IMG/VR virus record: IMGVR_UViG_3300020472_000045
Location: 1 to 48,726 of that record
Origin: a virus
Length of the DNA: 48,726 nt
Strand: one strand, 5' to 3'
Positions 29,343 to 39,865 of this stretch are shown piece after piece. The notes under the pieces were generated by a model. That model saw only the letters and a program-made list of their open reading frames with translations, searched no databases and was not told the origin of the DNA. Positions within the stretch are counted from its first letter, which is position 1. Each line of letters begins with the position of its first letter. Made by a program: the position numbers and the translations under genes.

Positions 29343-32300
29343 CTAACTTTCCAAAGCGGCAATGCGAGCTTCAAGAGTTTGAACAACAGACACCAAATCT
29401 GAAATAATTGCCTGCTGTTCCCACATGACAGGTTCTGCTTCTGAAAGGTCATAAAAATCGTCATCGGTTACTTCTTTATTTTCTGGATCTTTAATTTTTA
29501 GGGTGTATTGATTTTCGCCTTCACCCCACCAGCCATATTGCCCATACGTGTGGTCTACAGTTGCAGCTTCTTCAGCGATGAATCCCCGTTTTTTATCAAA
29601 TGGTGTCATCTCATTTTGACCACCAATAGTCCCTGCTTTCCATGTGAACTCAACAGGACGCAATGCTTTAATTCTCGCCAAAGCATCATTCGCATTTACA
29701 GTTTCAACATTTTCTTTCAACTTGCCAGACGAAGTTACCCAACTAATACCCCAACTGGCATTGACACCAACGTAATTAGTCAACGTTAAAGAACTCATAT
29801 ATGCGTAAGCGGTTGTGCCATCTGACCCAAACCCGATGCTTGATGAGCCACCGTTACCTCTTAAATATCCAGCCTGCCCAGTACCACCTGTTACAGCACA
29901 ACCCCCAGTAGAACTACCGTAAATCCAGTTACCACCAGAAAAACTAATTGAATTACCTAACGCCTGAACACCCTTATTAACAAGAGACTGAACCGTACCC
30001 CTAGCATTGACACCAAAGACACTCGTATCAGTGAAAACAACCTGATCGTCAGCAGCAAACGCCTGACTAGAACTCAACTCAGACAAAGACAAATAAATCA
30101 CAGGATTAGGCCCCGTTAAACTAGACCCACCTATACCTTCATTAGCAGTTATCCCCGTTAAATCACCTTGAGGAGCCAAAGCAACAATGTCGTTAACTGT
30201 TGTGCGTTTCATCGCCCCGTCATCTTGGTCATAAACAGCGACATAATCAGAAGTCGTTAAAACAGCAGCACCAGCGAAAAGACTCAGCTTCGTCCAATCA
30301 ATGGTTAAATCGGCGGTTCCCGAAAGAACACCTCCCGTTAAACCAGAGGTAGAGCTTGTGGTCACACCCTCAATATCACCATCGCCGCCACTCCCACCAC
30401 CGACTTCCGTAGAACCCCACTTAAGAGTCCCGCCATCATTCCATAACCTGTTTGTAGTCCCCCCAGCAGGTGTACCTGAATCCAACGTCAACCCGCCAGC
30501 AGTATTTGATGTCCCAGCGTGACTCGTTATCCTAAACCCACCAGGAGCAGTTGTTACCGCTGTGACTTCACCATAGGCAACCCCTGACCCTTCTGGTCTG
30601 TCACCCAAAACAATACCGATGTAATCCATGTCTGCCGGATGAACAAGTAACGCTTCACCTAGCTTGCTTTCCGACACCGAATAAGTAGTCGTGCTATCTG
30701 GAGTTACAGACCATGCTGGATCAACAGAGGCGATCCTAAAAGAACCGTTATAAGAAGTGATGTCTCTTGTTTGCCCTGAACCCGTACCACCTGTAGTCGT
30801 AACTTTATGATGTGTGTAATATTCAGATGTAGTAGAAGCAGATGTAGCGAATTGAATAGTCGTAGCAGCACCACTTTGAGCCGTGCCACTATGAGTGTGA
30901 TGCTCAGGATCTCTAACCCTAACACCAGCATATTTCCACATATCAGCTGAACCATTATGCAAACGTGGAGCTACAAAAAAACCGTTACCAAATTTTGTGA
31001 TACCGCTTGTTTCAGTCTGCCAAATAATATTACCTGGTAGGTTTTCAGACGCATCGCCTGTGAAACCAAGCAGATAACCGTAGCCACCTGAACTACCCCC
31101 AGCGCCAACATTGACGTTGCCGTTACCTATAACTACACGTTCAGAACCCAATGACCCTGAAGCAAACATACTTTCCGACCCACCTGTACCTGAAGAAAGA
31201 GTGCCTTTAAACTGTGCGTTACCATCTTCGTCAATCCAAGAAGTCATAGCGTTTAAAGCGGTGTCAGCAGCATTGACTCCGTTTTTAGCGTTGGCGATCG
31301 TCGTGTGATTCCCCCACCACATGTTGCCCGTGAAATCAATATTGAAAGTTAATTCTTTACCAGTTGTACCATCATTCAAATCCCCAGCATGCTGTGGGCT
31401 TGTAACTGTCGGCATTTTAATAGCATTAGCCCAAGTCTGATTAACACTGATATTCGACGCTGTTATCGTGCCAGCATCAATAAGCGTACCTGTGATTTCA
31501 CCTGCTTTAATATGGTTAGCCAGAATCGAATCCAACCCGATAATGACACCAAGCTGAGTTGGATCATCAAGGTCAAGGTCAACAGACCCACCATCTGTCC
31601 AAGCAACGGCAGCTGTGTTAGCCCAATTGACTGCTCTGGCTCTAACATAATGTGTCCGTCCCCCAGATTCAGATTTCAAACCGTGGCAAATAAAACCTTT
31701 ACCGCTAGGAACAACAAAAGTCATAGCATAGTTGGATTCCCAACCAGAGTTCTGAGCGCCTACTTCCTGAGTCCATTCATTACCTGAAGTCTCATTAAAC
31801 CCACCAGAAGCATTCGATATTTGGATCTCATAAAACCCTCTATTACCAACCATCGCTGAATCAGAAGTGTCATTCAAATCAGTGAACGTGACATGAATAG
31901 CGTTCAACATCCCCTCTAAAGAAATGTTAGAAATAGCCGCAGGTGGTGTTGAACCATCAACAAGGTCATCCAAATCAGACGCTTCAATAGTTACATTGTC
32001 ACCCGTATGCCACTCGCTCTTGTACCCCATCTTTGAAACAGACCTTGCCCTGACAACATGAGCGCCACCCGTAGTGCCGACACCCTGAACCTTTATTGTT
32101 TGGCTAGTCTCTCCCCGTTCAGGCTCACGCGACATTCGGAACTTCTTAGAAGTCGCCGCTGTCGGGTAAACCTCAGCTTCATAAACTCTAATTTCATTCT
32201 CCCAACCTTTAGGCTGATCGAATGTCACATCCACAAACCTGCTCAACCCCTCAGTGCCAGCAGTACCAACAATGTTTATAGGTGGCCCAGGTTTACTGCT

Positions 32301-33734
32301 ACTTTGAACATCTCCTTGTGTGATTTGCCATGTGTATTGGTCAGTGTCATTTTCTTGTTTTAATTGAGCTATCAGATTGTCAACCAGATCACCGATTGTT
32401 ACCTCAATATCAAAACTCTCAGGAGTGATATTCGCAGCTATACCAACCACTTGGCGGTCTTGGTAAACCCCAGCTTCATATTCAAGACGCACCATGTCTG
32501 AAAGCCCAAAATCAAGCCATGCCTGAGTGGAGTCTGTTTCTATGTACCTGAAAGAAAACTCGTCAAGAGGATCTTTTACCTCATTTAAAGCTGTTCTCGC
32601 AGCAGACTCTTTTGATTCACCGTGTGAACCTTCATACTGGACAAAACCCTCTCTCCGCCCATAAGTGCTTTCGCTAGTCGAATCAGAAACCTTTTCAAAA
32701 GCGTAATTATTAGAAATAAACATAGATGTGCGTAAATCTGTTCTACGGAAGCTATTCGTTGACCGGACAGCATTAGGCACTGTCAGCATCATTGTCGCTG
32801 TTCTGTCTGTCCCAAGAACCTTCGCTATATAAATCTTTCCATTAGGGTCTACACGCCATTGAGCGTTGGCTGTTTTAACAGCACAATCTTCAAGGGCTTT
32901 AAGCATCGAATCCCCAGATTTAATTTCAAACAACCACTCGACATCAACCGCAGGATAAGTAGCTGTGGTACTCCAATCAGCATTGTTAGAGTCCTTCTGT
33001 TCCGAAAGGTTCGTTGAAAGACTCAAAGCCCAGTCAACAGAGTCACCATTACGGCTACCTGCACCACCCCCACCAGGAAGAGTGCTTAAAGTTACATCAG
33101 TCCATGCTTCCGTACCACTACCATCTGAGTTAGTCCACAACCACCGAGCAGTCGTAGCGGCGTTACCAGTATCAGCTTCGTTAAACAAGTGGACAAAAGC
33201 GCCACCACCATAACCTTTATACTTTGGCCCATATGAAGATTCAGGCATTCCTATAGCACCATGATCGGGTCTTGTTTGACCGGATTGGGTTTCTAAATCG
33301 GTTTGGACAGTATGAGTAGAGCCAAAAGCCCTGTTCATAAAATCTACAGTTCCATCAGGATCAGAAACGGCTTCATCATATTTTTCGGGGACTACAACAG
33401 CCCACTCTAAACAGGCTGCTATACCTCGACCGCCCATAGAGACACGCCGTCTTTCCCCTGCGTATTCAATTTCGGATTCTTCAATTAGAAAAGTGTGGAC
33501 AAGAGTACCCGCACGATGCACTTGAACAGCGTAATTACCCTCCCACGGGTAGTTTCCATTAGCTGTTTTAAAATCCGCCACCCACGATTCGTCATAATCA
33601 AAATTGACACGCCCTTGACCTGTCTCACTTACTATGTCTGCTACCTGAAGGGAATCCCAATTAGAGACATAAGCGAGAACAGCGAGGTTCGTTGCGTTGA
33701 CAATCCGCACATCCCAAGCTGTAACTGTTGACAT
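29343..33734 (-). CDS. Tail tip/fibre protein with S74 intramolecular chaperone, 1463 aa
   Basis: The N-terminal part is a tail-tip protein (VRIVNATNLAVLAYV, and a GDSMLKALEDCAVKTANAQW stretch like Gp37/tail-associated proteins). The middle shows fibronectin-type repeats with WENEIRVYEAEVYP and YEIQISNAS. Glycine-rich beta repeats follow. The final 128 residues are a Peptidase_S74 self-cleaving chaperone, starting at S1336 (SGKLKENV), ending in a coiled coil (VVQTLEARIAALES). It would form host-binding fibres. Follows the Dit-like gene. Confidence 0.8.
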   Translation of the reverse strand: MSTVTAWDVRIVNATNLAVLAYVSNWDSLQVADIVSETGQGRVNFDYDESWVADFKTANGNYPWEGNYAVQVHRAGTLVHTFLIEESEIEYAGERRRVSMGGRGIAACLEWAVVVPEKYDEAVSDPDGTVDFMNRAFGSTHTVQTDLETQSGQTRPDHGAIGMPESSYGPKYKGYGGGAFVHLFNEADTGNAATTARWLWTNSDGSGTEAWTDVTLSTLPGGGGAGSRNGDSVDWALSLSTNLSEQKDSNNADWSTTATYPAVDVEWLFEIKSGDSMLKALEDCAVKTANAQWRVDPNGKIYIAKVLGTDRTATMMLTVPNAVRSTNSFRRTDLRTSMFISNNYAFEKVSDSTSESTYGRREGFVQYEGSHGESKESAARTALNEVKDPLDEFSFRYIETDSTQAWLDFGLSDMVRLEYEAGVYQDRQVVGIAANITPESFDIEVTIGDLVDNLIAQLKQENDTDQYTWQITQGDVQSSSKPGPPINIVGTAGTEGLSRFVDVTFDQPKGWENEIRVYEAEVYPTAATSKKFRMSREPERGETSQTIKVQGVGTTGGAHVVRARSVSKMGYKSEWHTGDNVTIEASDLDDLVDGSTPPAAISNISLEGMLNAIHVTFTDLNDTSDSAMVGNRGFYEIQISNASGGFNETSGNEWTQEVGAQNSGWESNYAMTFVVPSGKGFICHGLKSESGGRTHYVRARAVNWANTAAVAWTDGGSVDLDLDDPTQLGVIIGLDSILANHIKAGEITGTLIDAGTITASNISVNQTWANAIKMPTVTSPQHAGDLNDGTTGKELTFNIDFTGNMWWGNHTTIANAKNGVNAADTALNAMTSWIDEDGNAQFKGTLSSGTGGSESMFASGSLGSERVVIGNGNVNVGAGGSSGGYGYLLGFTGDASENLPGNIIWQTETSGITKFGNGFFVAPRLHNGSADMWKYAGVRVRDPEHHTHSGTAQSGAATTIQFATSASTTSEYYTHHKVTTTGGTGSGQTRDITSYNGSFRIASVDPAWSVTPDSTTTYSVSESKLGEALLVHPADMDYIGIVLGDRPEGSGVAYGEVTAVTTAPGGFRITSHAGTSNTAGGLTLDSGTPAGGTTNRLWNDGGTLKWGSTEVGGGSGGDGDIEGVTTSSTSGLTGGVLSGTADLTIDWTKLSLFAGAAVLTTSDYVAVYDQDDGAMKRTTVNDIVALAPQGDLTGITANEGIGGSSLTGPNPVIYLSLSELSSSQAFAADDQVVFTDTSVFGVNARGTVQSLVNKGVQALGNSISFSGGNWIYGSSTGGCAVTGGTGQAGYLRGNGGSSSIGFGSDGTTAYAYMSSLTLTNYVGVNASWGISWVTSSGKLKENVETVNANDALARIKALRPVEFTWKAGTIGGQNEMTPFDKKRGFIAEEAATVDHTYGQYGWWGEGENQYTLKIKDPENKEVTDDDFYDLSEAEPVMWEQQAIISDLVSVVQTLEARIAALES

Positions 33735-34591
33735 TAGATAAATGCCTTGGTGTACGCAATCGAGAAGGTTGTGTTAGAAGCAAGCGTGTTGGAAATATTA
33801 GGTTGAAGACGGAACCAATCAGTAGTTGTTGAACCTGTGCGATCTAAACTCCCAATAGCGTTAGTGCCATTGTCAGTCAGAGTGTAGTTTGATGTGTTGA
33901 TAACGACAGCTCCAGTAGGGTTACCTGAAAACGTAAGTTTGCTTCCTGTTGTTGTGTTCTCTATGTAAGGATCGTTCACAGACCCATCCCCTAAAGTTAT
34001 TGTCATGTCTGTCATCAACGCTGTCCCATCAGGATTACCAGTTGCAGTCAATGTAGAGGTCGTTTTAGCCCCTGCTGAATTACATTCATACCAACGAGGG
34101 TCAGGATAAAAAACATTTACAGAAAACTTAGCCATAACAAACGCACGATAATCCCTGACAGATATTTGCCCATTCATTTCACCATAATTGATTCTGTATT
34201 TATCCGCAGGGCTTGAAGGGTTACTTTGCATTCTGCGAACAACTTTCAAAGGAGCGTCATACCCTGAAGCGGTGTGAGTAGTGTTGAGGATATTCATAAC
34301 AACATCCCAGTTGTCGTGGAATTGCGCCCGTTGAGCCTTATTAGTAGAAGGAGGAGTGTTCGTTGTCGGGTCAGCGTCAGTAATCCACATATTCCATGTT
34401 TCTGTACGCCCACCGAGACGTTTTTCTCTCCACCTATCACCATGATCCATCGCTGGAGTCAAATTTTGACCACGCATCAAAGGCGTGTTTTGGGTAACCT
34501 GCTCAATCGTGTAACCAGCATTATTAAAAATAATATCGTTAACCTGATAAGCCTCTACGTGGTGACTATCAGAAGCATCATCAAACGCCAT
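33734..34591 (-). CDS. Distal tail (Dit)-like protein, 285 aa
   Basis: The N-terminal half has a Dit-like fold pattern (GGRTETWNMWITDADP, RMQSNPSSPADKYRINY, FSVNVFYPDPRWYE). The C-terminal half is Thr/Asn-rich beta structure, possibly a carbohydrate-binding extension. Position between tape measure and tail-tip genes supports the call. Confidence 0.75.
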   Translation of the reverse strand: MAFDDASDSHHVEAYQVNDIIFNNAGYTIEQVTQNTPLMRGQNLTPAMDHGDRWREKRLGGRTETWNMWITDADPTTNTPPSTNKAQRAQFHDNWDVVMNILNTTHTASGYDAPLKVVRRMQSNPSSPADKYRINYGEMNGQISVRDYRAFVMAKFSVNVFYPDPRWYECNSAGAKTTSTLTATGNPDGTALMTDMTITLGDGSVNDPYIENTTTGSKLTFSGNPTGAVVINTSNYTLTDNGTNAIGSLDRTGSTTTDWFRLQPNISNTLASNTTFSIAYTKAFI

Positions 34592-34609
34592 TTTGTGTCC
34601 CTTCCTTCA

Positions 34610-37600
34610 TTATCTAGTAGGCCCATATTTCGGGTCATGGGTTATTGGTGCCGAATCTAGGATGCTGTTAATCAACGACTGACCACTATCAAACTCAACT
34701 ATGTTGTCAAGAGAAACAGCGCCGTCTTTAGTTAACACCAAATTACCGACAATCATCCCTTCATTTTTGAAGCTGTTGTCCGACGCGCCCTCATTGAATA
34801 CATTGCCACCCCCAGCCATAGGAGCAACTGGTATTTGGCTTAAATCCGCACCCATCGTTGCTGGGTCAACAGCCAAGGGTGTAAGCCCTTGAACATTGAC
34901 TCTAGCTAAACCTCCAGCCGCTGCTCTTCTTTGGAACGCCGCAGCCATCGGATCTTGTCTAACTCGTTCAAAATAACCTCCCAATCCCTCCATGTCCCTG
35001 TCACCAATCCCTCCATCCACGGGATCGAAAATCTCGTCTGCTTTGTCTTTAACTTCGCCTAACCCATCTCGTACCTGATTGATTTTTTCTAAAACCTCTG
35101 CGCTTATAAGAGTCTCAAAGAACGAATCCTCATCAGCAGTGACACCTAAAAGACTCTCAATAGCAGTCTCGCTTAAACCCACACTCGTTGCCATAGACTT
35201 AAACGCTTCTTGGGCATCTTCACTTTCCATTTTCATCTGAGCGTTAGCATCAACAAACTTCAGTCCAGCTTCTACAGCTGCTAACTCTGCTCGTTTAAGC
35301 TCATCCCCACTAGCAGCTGCTTCGTCAAAACTTTCAAGAGCAATATTCGCTGACCTTAAAGCAAGCTCAAGATCCTCTATATGCCCTTCTCCCATTCGTA
35401 AAGCCCTTTCAGCGCTCTTAACATCACGCTTTAATTTAGCTCTAGTCAATTTTTCAAAATCAGTGTCAATCCCAACACCGCCCCGATCACGGCGGATATC
35501 CCGTAACGCTTTCTGGGCTCTTTCAAGATCAAGAACCGATGAAATAGCGCCCGTGAACTTGCCGATAGTCTGGTTTGTGGTGCTTATAGCGTGTTCCACC
35601 ATTTCCCTGTAAGCATTAGTTACTTTAGGAATCCCGTCCCAAACACCGTCAACATAACCGTCTATCGTGGACTGCCCCAACTTATAAAACACTTTAGAAG
35701 GTGACCTTGACTCAGTTGTATCATAGGCTACTGTTATACCCAGCTTCATCGCTGTTTCTATAGCATCCTGAACTACACTCGCCGATTCTGAGATTCCCCC
35801 CGCCATACTGTCGTTAATGTGTTCTCCAATACCATGATAAAGTGGCCCCATCATGCTTCTTGTGCCAGCAGCTATCCCCTCAATCTGATCGCGGAGAGCA
35901 TCTGGAACCAACGCGTTCTCTTGATCCATGAACATCATGCCGATACGCTCTTCAGTTATCATGTTGTCAGCGAAGAACTTGTCTAGTTCTTTTGCATTGG
36001 TTCCTCTGTCAAGAGCATTGATAGCGATACTACCCAAAGCGTCAGTGAAAGCAGCTTGGGCTTCTTTAGCGCTACCTCCCGCTTTAGTAATCGCTTCTGA
36101 GTACGCCAAAGCCGCATCAACTTGACTGCGAAGAGCCTCTCTGTTTTCTATGCCAGCTTTTGTTGAGGAGTTAAGAGTACCATCACCCTCAGCTAAGGTT
36201 TCAACCATGTCTCTTAAACCACTATTGAACGCATCTTGAGCTTCCCCTACCCCCATAGCTCTACCGATAAGATCATCAAACCTCTTGTTCATTCTTTTCG
36301 CCGCTGCATCTGCGCCACTGAAAGCCACTTCTAAATCTTCAAACATAGTTTTAACAGTTATAGAAGCTCTTTCAGTGTTAGCAGCCATCTCTGCTAACTG
36401 ACGGTTCACTTCTTTCGACATTTCTGCGAAAAGTTCACCGCGGAGAGTCGCATCAGACATTATGTCGGCGTAGTTTAGAGTCGCCTCGCCTGCATCACCA
36501 GAAGCGTGTCTCATGCCTTGCAACTGTTTAACATAAGTCTGAGCAAAATTTTCTAACTGTGCGTTTATAACCTTCCACTCTCTGCCTTCTGCTTCCATAG
36601 CTGCTACGATCGCCCGCATGAGCCCATCAAAAGAATTAGTTGTCATGTCGAAACTGTCTACTTCTCCGAATCGTGTGACTGTAAGCATTGTTTGGGCAAA
36701 AAGACCATCAAGGGCTTTCATGTTGTTTATGCCCGCTTGAGTTGCTTTCCCACCAACTTCGTCGCTACCTATAACATCCTCTATCATGTCAGACCACATG
36801 GACGTAAATTCCACTACATTGCCTTTTTTGATAAGACGTTCCATCTCTTTTGCAACAGGTGTCATTGCATCAATAGCCTCTTGAGAGTCTCCAGCAGCTC
36901 TCTCAATCCACTCTTTAAATACGCTCTTATCACCTCTCTGCGACAGAGTAAATTGGTGATCCCCCATGAGTTTTGCGAAATCTCTTTCACCATCAATTAG
37001 CCATTTTCTAAGAGCATCTTCGTCTATAAGACCACTGTCCATCAGATCGTCAAGCGATGACCATTCCCCAAACATCTTGATTGCCGGAGCGTCTCTCCGA
37101 ACACGCTCAAAACCCGCTTCTAGCACATCATCTAAAGCCTCTACAAGTGTGTCAGCATGTATTTGGGCTCTCACAGCTACAGCCTTTCTGACACCCTCTT
37201 CATTACCTAAAAGGAAATTTGTAATCGCTTCAATACGATCAGTGCCAGCAGGGCCAAAGTGACGCAAAAACACATCTGAACTGTCTCCAACCTCTCGATT
37301 CATGTCATCTATTATCTTTGCTAATGCTTTACGCACAGCAGGAGTGTCACCACGCCCAAAGAAGAATGTTGTTATAGCATCTTCAGCTTCAAGCCCACCA
37401 GCCAGTGTGCCTACGCCAGCTTTAAAAGCCTGCAATATATTGTCCATAAAAGAAGTATCGAAAGCTTGCGCCAACTGCATCTCTTCGCTTGCTTCTTTAA
37501 GTTCTGTGACTGCTTTAGTTAAACCTGTGATCGGGGTTATAGCAAACTTGCCTGCTGTTCTAATATCTCTTAATTCTTCTCTAAGGTTCGCTAAAGTTTT

Positions 37601-39058
37601 GGAAGTTTTATCTGCTTCTCTACCAAACCCAAACATAGAAGCTGTCATAGCCCCAAGTCCAGCCGCCAACGCTAAAAACACTCCGACACCTGATGCGATA
37701 GTAAGAAGTCTAATAGCCCCTGCTGCTACCTTCGCCTTTTTTGAGACACCCGTTAAAGCAGCTTGCAAAAAGATGTAGGCTTGTGTCAATCTACCAGCCG
37801 CTATCAAAGCGAGACCCATTACGATACCCAAAATGCTGAAACCGCCGACTATCCCCACCAGAGCAGCGTTGTTTGACATCATTTTGAAAACTTTAGACAA
37901 GTTCCTCAAAAACCCAGCAGTAACACCAACAAGAGGTGTTAACGCTTCACCGAATTCAGTGAAAGAAACCTGCAAACCAGCTACTGCTACTTTTAATCTG
38001 TGAGCGCCTGTTTTAGCAACTGCTTGAAAAGCGTCATCCGTATCACCAGCACTATTAGCTAACTGTCTAAAAATTTCTGTGTTCTCTTGCAAGTTCTCAC
38101 CCGTAATGTCCAAAGCACCCGCAAGGGCTCGAACATTCGGGAATATGTCAGCGAACGCTTCTGCGTTCTCTTTTGAAAGGTCACGGATTTTAACAAGAAC
38201 AGCCAACAAACCTTTATTACGTGCAATGTCAGCAAGCTCCCCCTCAGCGATACCAAACTCTTTCAAAGCTCTAGTCGTCTGACGAGACGGATCAAGAATC
38301 GACTGCATAATCTGACGTAACTGAATAGCTGACGTTCTAGCATCAGTACCAGTACGAGTCATAGCAGCAATAGCCGCTGCTATTTCATGGAATTCGATAC
38401 CCATAGCAGAAGCGACAGGGATAGCTTTACCAATAGCAGGTGTCAATCTTGTGGCTTCAACTTTACCTTCACGTACAGCAGCAGTAAGAACGTCTACCGC
38501 CGCTGCACCCGACAAGTTCTCTGAACCGTATGCGTTAACAGCGGATGTGGCAGCATCGGCAACAACTGAAGTTTGCCCCAACCCAATGGCGGCACCTTTA
38601 GCGGATGCCTCCATAACTTCCATAGCGACAGCGCCACGCAAACCAGCAGAGGAAACGAAGAACATAGCGTCCGCAAGTTCTTGAGGGCCACGACCTGTGA
38701 CTTCCGCTACCTCTTTTACTCTTTCTGTGAAGTTCGCAACAGCACCAGAACTGATACCCACCAAAGCTTCGATTTTAACCATTGATTTTTCAAAATCTAA
38801 AAAAGATTTAAGAGCCATACCACCGACCAAAGCCAACGGCATACCAAGATTTCTAAACAACAACCGACCTGTGGTCTGAGCGCGGAAAGACAACGTGTTC
38901 AACGAGGTTGACATATGCCCTACACTTCTCGCTGTATTGGTAGCTGCTTTGCTTACAGGATTTAACTGTTTCTGTACTTTCGTTGCCGCAGCACCAACAC
39001 CCGTGGGATCAAGAACTATTCGTTGTACCAGAGGTGGTAATTGGATACCGGCTGCCAT
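34610..39058 (-). CDS. Tape measure protein, TP901 family, 1482 aa
   Basis: The N-terminal third contains the TP901-1 core (LTPAIGKAIPVASAMGIEFH, IAAAIAAMTRTGTDARTSAI, QLRQIMQSILDPS). Hydrophobic helices follow near residues 390-475 (VGIVGGFSILGIVMGLALIA), then long coiled-coil stretches. It sets tail length. The 1482 residues imply a tail of roughly 200 nm by the usual 1.5 angstrom per residue rule. Confidence 0.9.
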   Translation of the reverse strand: MAAGIQLPPLVQRIVLDPTGVGAAATKVQKQLNPVSKAATNTARSVGHMSTSLNTLSFRAQTTGRLLFRNLGMPLALVGGMALKSFLDFEKSMVKIEALVGISSGAVANFTERVKEVAEVTGRGPQELADAMFFVSSAGLRGAVAMEVMEASAKGAAIGLGQTSVVADAATSAVNAYGSENLSGAAAVDVLTAAVREGKVEATRLTPAIGKAIPVASAMGIEFHEIAAAIAAMTRTGTDARTSAIQLRQIMQSILDPSRQTTRALKEFGIAEGELADIARNKGLLAVLVKIRDLSKENAEAFADIFPNVRALAGALDITGENLQENTEIFRQLANSAGDTDDAFQAVAKTGAHRLKVAVAGLQVSFTEFGEALTPLVGVTAGFLRNLSKVFKMMSNNAALVGIVGGFSILGIVMGLALIAAGRLTQAYIFLQAALTGVSKKAKVAAGAIRLLTIASGVGVFLALAAGLGAMTASMFGFGREADKTSKTLANLREELRDIRTAGKFAITPITGLTKAVTELKEASEEMQLAQAFDTSFMDNILQAFKAGVGTLAGGLEAEDAITTFFFGRGDTPAVRKALAKIIDDMNREVGDSSDVFLRHFGPAGTDRIEAITNFLLGNEEGVRKAVAVRAQIHADTLVEALDDVLEAGFERVRRDAPAIKMFGEWSSLDDLMDSGLIDEDALRKWLIDGERDFAKLMGDHQFTLSQRGDKSVFKEWIERAAGDSQEAIDAMTPVAKEMERLIKKGNVVEFTSMWSDMIEDVIGSDEVGGKATQAGINNMKALDGLFAQTMLTVTRFGEVDSFDMTTNSFDGLMRAIVAAMEAEGREWKVINAQLENFAQTYVKQLQGMRHASGDAGEATLNYADIMSDATLRGELFAEMSKEVNRQLAEMAANTERASITVKTMFEDLEVAFSGADAAAKRMNKRFDDLIGRAMGVGEAQDAFNSGLRDMVETLAEGDGTLNSSTKAGIENREALRSQVDAALAYSEAITKAGGSAKEAQAAFTDALGSIAINALDRGTNAKELDKFFADNMITEERIGMMFMDQENALVPDALRDQIEGIAAGTRSMMGPLYHGIGEHINDSMAGGISESASVVQDAIETAMKLGITVAYDTTESRSPSKVFYKLGQSTIDGYVDGVWDGIPKVTNAYREMVEHAISTTNQTIGKFTGAISSVLDLERAQKALRDIRRDRGGVGIDTDFEKLTRAKLKRDVKSAERALRMGEGHIEDLELALRSANIALESFDEAAASGDELKRAELAAVEAGLKFVDANAQMKMESEDAQEAFKSMATSVGLSETAIESLLGVTADEDSFFETLISAEVLEKINQVRDGLGEVKDKADEIFDPVDGGIGDRDMEGLGGYFERVRQDPMAAAFQRRAAAGGLARVNVQGLTPLAVDPATMGADLSQIPVAPMAGGGNVFNEGASDNSFKNEGMIVGNLVLTKDGAVSLDNIVEFDSGQSLINSILDSAPITHDPKYGPTR

Positions 39059-39104
39059 ACCTCTATTTTCCCTTAAAAACGTGTAAAGCTCAAACGCAAA
39101 TCAA

Positions 39105-39320
39105 TTAAAAACCGTGACGATTATTGCCATCACCAGATTGTAAAGCGCCACCTAAACTGTTGGTAAAAGTTAAAAGCTGACTTGTTTCTTTAGTTTTCTT
39201 TTTTGTAGCTTCAGGTCGGTGAACAGCCGCTATGACTTGGGCTGGGCTTGTTTCCCAGAATCTGTGGAAGGCTTGTCCTGATTGGCACCATGCTGAGATT
39301 GCGTGTTCCCAAGGATATCC
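39105..39320 (-). CDS. Tail assembly chaperone, -1 frame extension (gpT-like)
   Basis: In the -1 frame relative to the 39230-39784 gene, an open stretch encodes GYPWEHAISAWCQSGQAFHR then FWETSPAQVIAAV and ends at the TAA at 39105. The PW...FW-x-TP-x2-x-AA pattern matches small phage tail chaperones. It has no start codon, so expression probably needs programmed -1 frameshifting upstream of 39314. No canonical slippery heptamer is visible, so the site is uncertain. Confidence 0.65.
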   Translation of the reverse strand, partial: GYPWEHAISAWCQSGQAFHRFWETSPAQVIAAVHRPEATKKKTKETSQLLTFTNSLGGALQSGDGNNRHGF

Positions 39321-39784
39321 TCCTCCGCTTCGTCCAGAGCTTCGGTCAACTCCTGATTTATCATTTCGACCTGCGAGTCGGCTGCCGCTTCCGCTTGACT
39401 CAAGAGCCGACTCGCCACGGTGGGGTCTACGCCATTAGCTAACCCCCAAGCTGCACCTATAGCGTTGCTGTAAGAATTTATCTGCCCTTCAATAAGCCTT
39501 AACCCAATTTTCTCAACAGGTTCTGCTTTAATAAGCCCTATCGTTCTACGAAGAGTCGAAATGGGTTTATTAGCCATAGCTTCTTGCCATTCAGGTAAAC
39601 TGTCCCAAACTTCTTCAATGTCTGCAATGGTGTTATGCGTGAATTTGATCCATAGTGTTTCTGTTTCAAGTTCACCTTCTTCATTGTAAATAAGTTTCCA
39701 TTCGCCATTTTCATCACGAAGTTGAGCTATTTGAACGGAAACGCCGTTGTTTTTTAATACTTCTGGTGTGTAATCCATGAACAC
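39230..39784 (-). CDS. Tail assembly chaperone, upstream ORF (gpG-like), 184 aa
   Basis: Placed between major tail protein and tape measure as tail chaperones are. Acidic; contains LWIKFTHNTIADIEEVWDSL, typical of these proteins, and a Gln/Ala/Glu-rich C-terminus. Its 3' part overlaps the -1 frame extension for about 90 bases. Confidence 0.75.
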   Translation of the reverse strand: MFMDYTPEVLKNNGVSVQIAQLRDENGEWKLIYNEEGELETETLWIKFTHNTIADIEEVWDSLPEWQEAMANKPISTLRRTIGLIKAEPVEKIGLRLIEGQINSYSNAIGAAWGLANGVDPTVASRLLSQAEAAADSQVEMINQELTEALDEAEEDILGNTQSQHGANQDKPSTDSGKQAQPKS

Positions 39785-39804
39785 ATCATAACACTATGCG
39801 CGAA

Positions 39805-39831
39805 GGAACGGCAGCCTTTCGACTGCCGTCC
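39805..39831 (-). terminator. Hairpin after the major tail protein
   Basis: GGAACGGCAG pairs with CTGCCGTCC (one bulged A) around an 8-base loop, 35 bases past the major tail stop. There is no U-tract, so it may attenuate rather than stop transcription. Confidence 0.45.
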
Positions 39832-39865
39832 TACGCAAACCCGCTTTTAAATTAACTCTGGTTTA

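Noticed and set aside
39250-39264. GGGAAAC as a slippery site for the tail chaperone
   Set aside because: It lies downstream of the conserved PW motif and is in the wrong register for a -1 slip.
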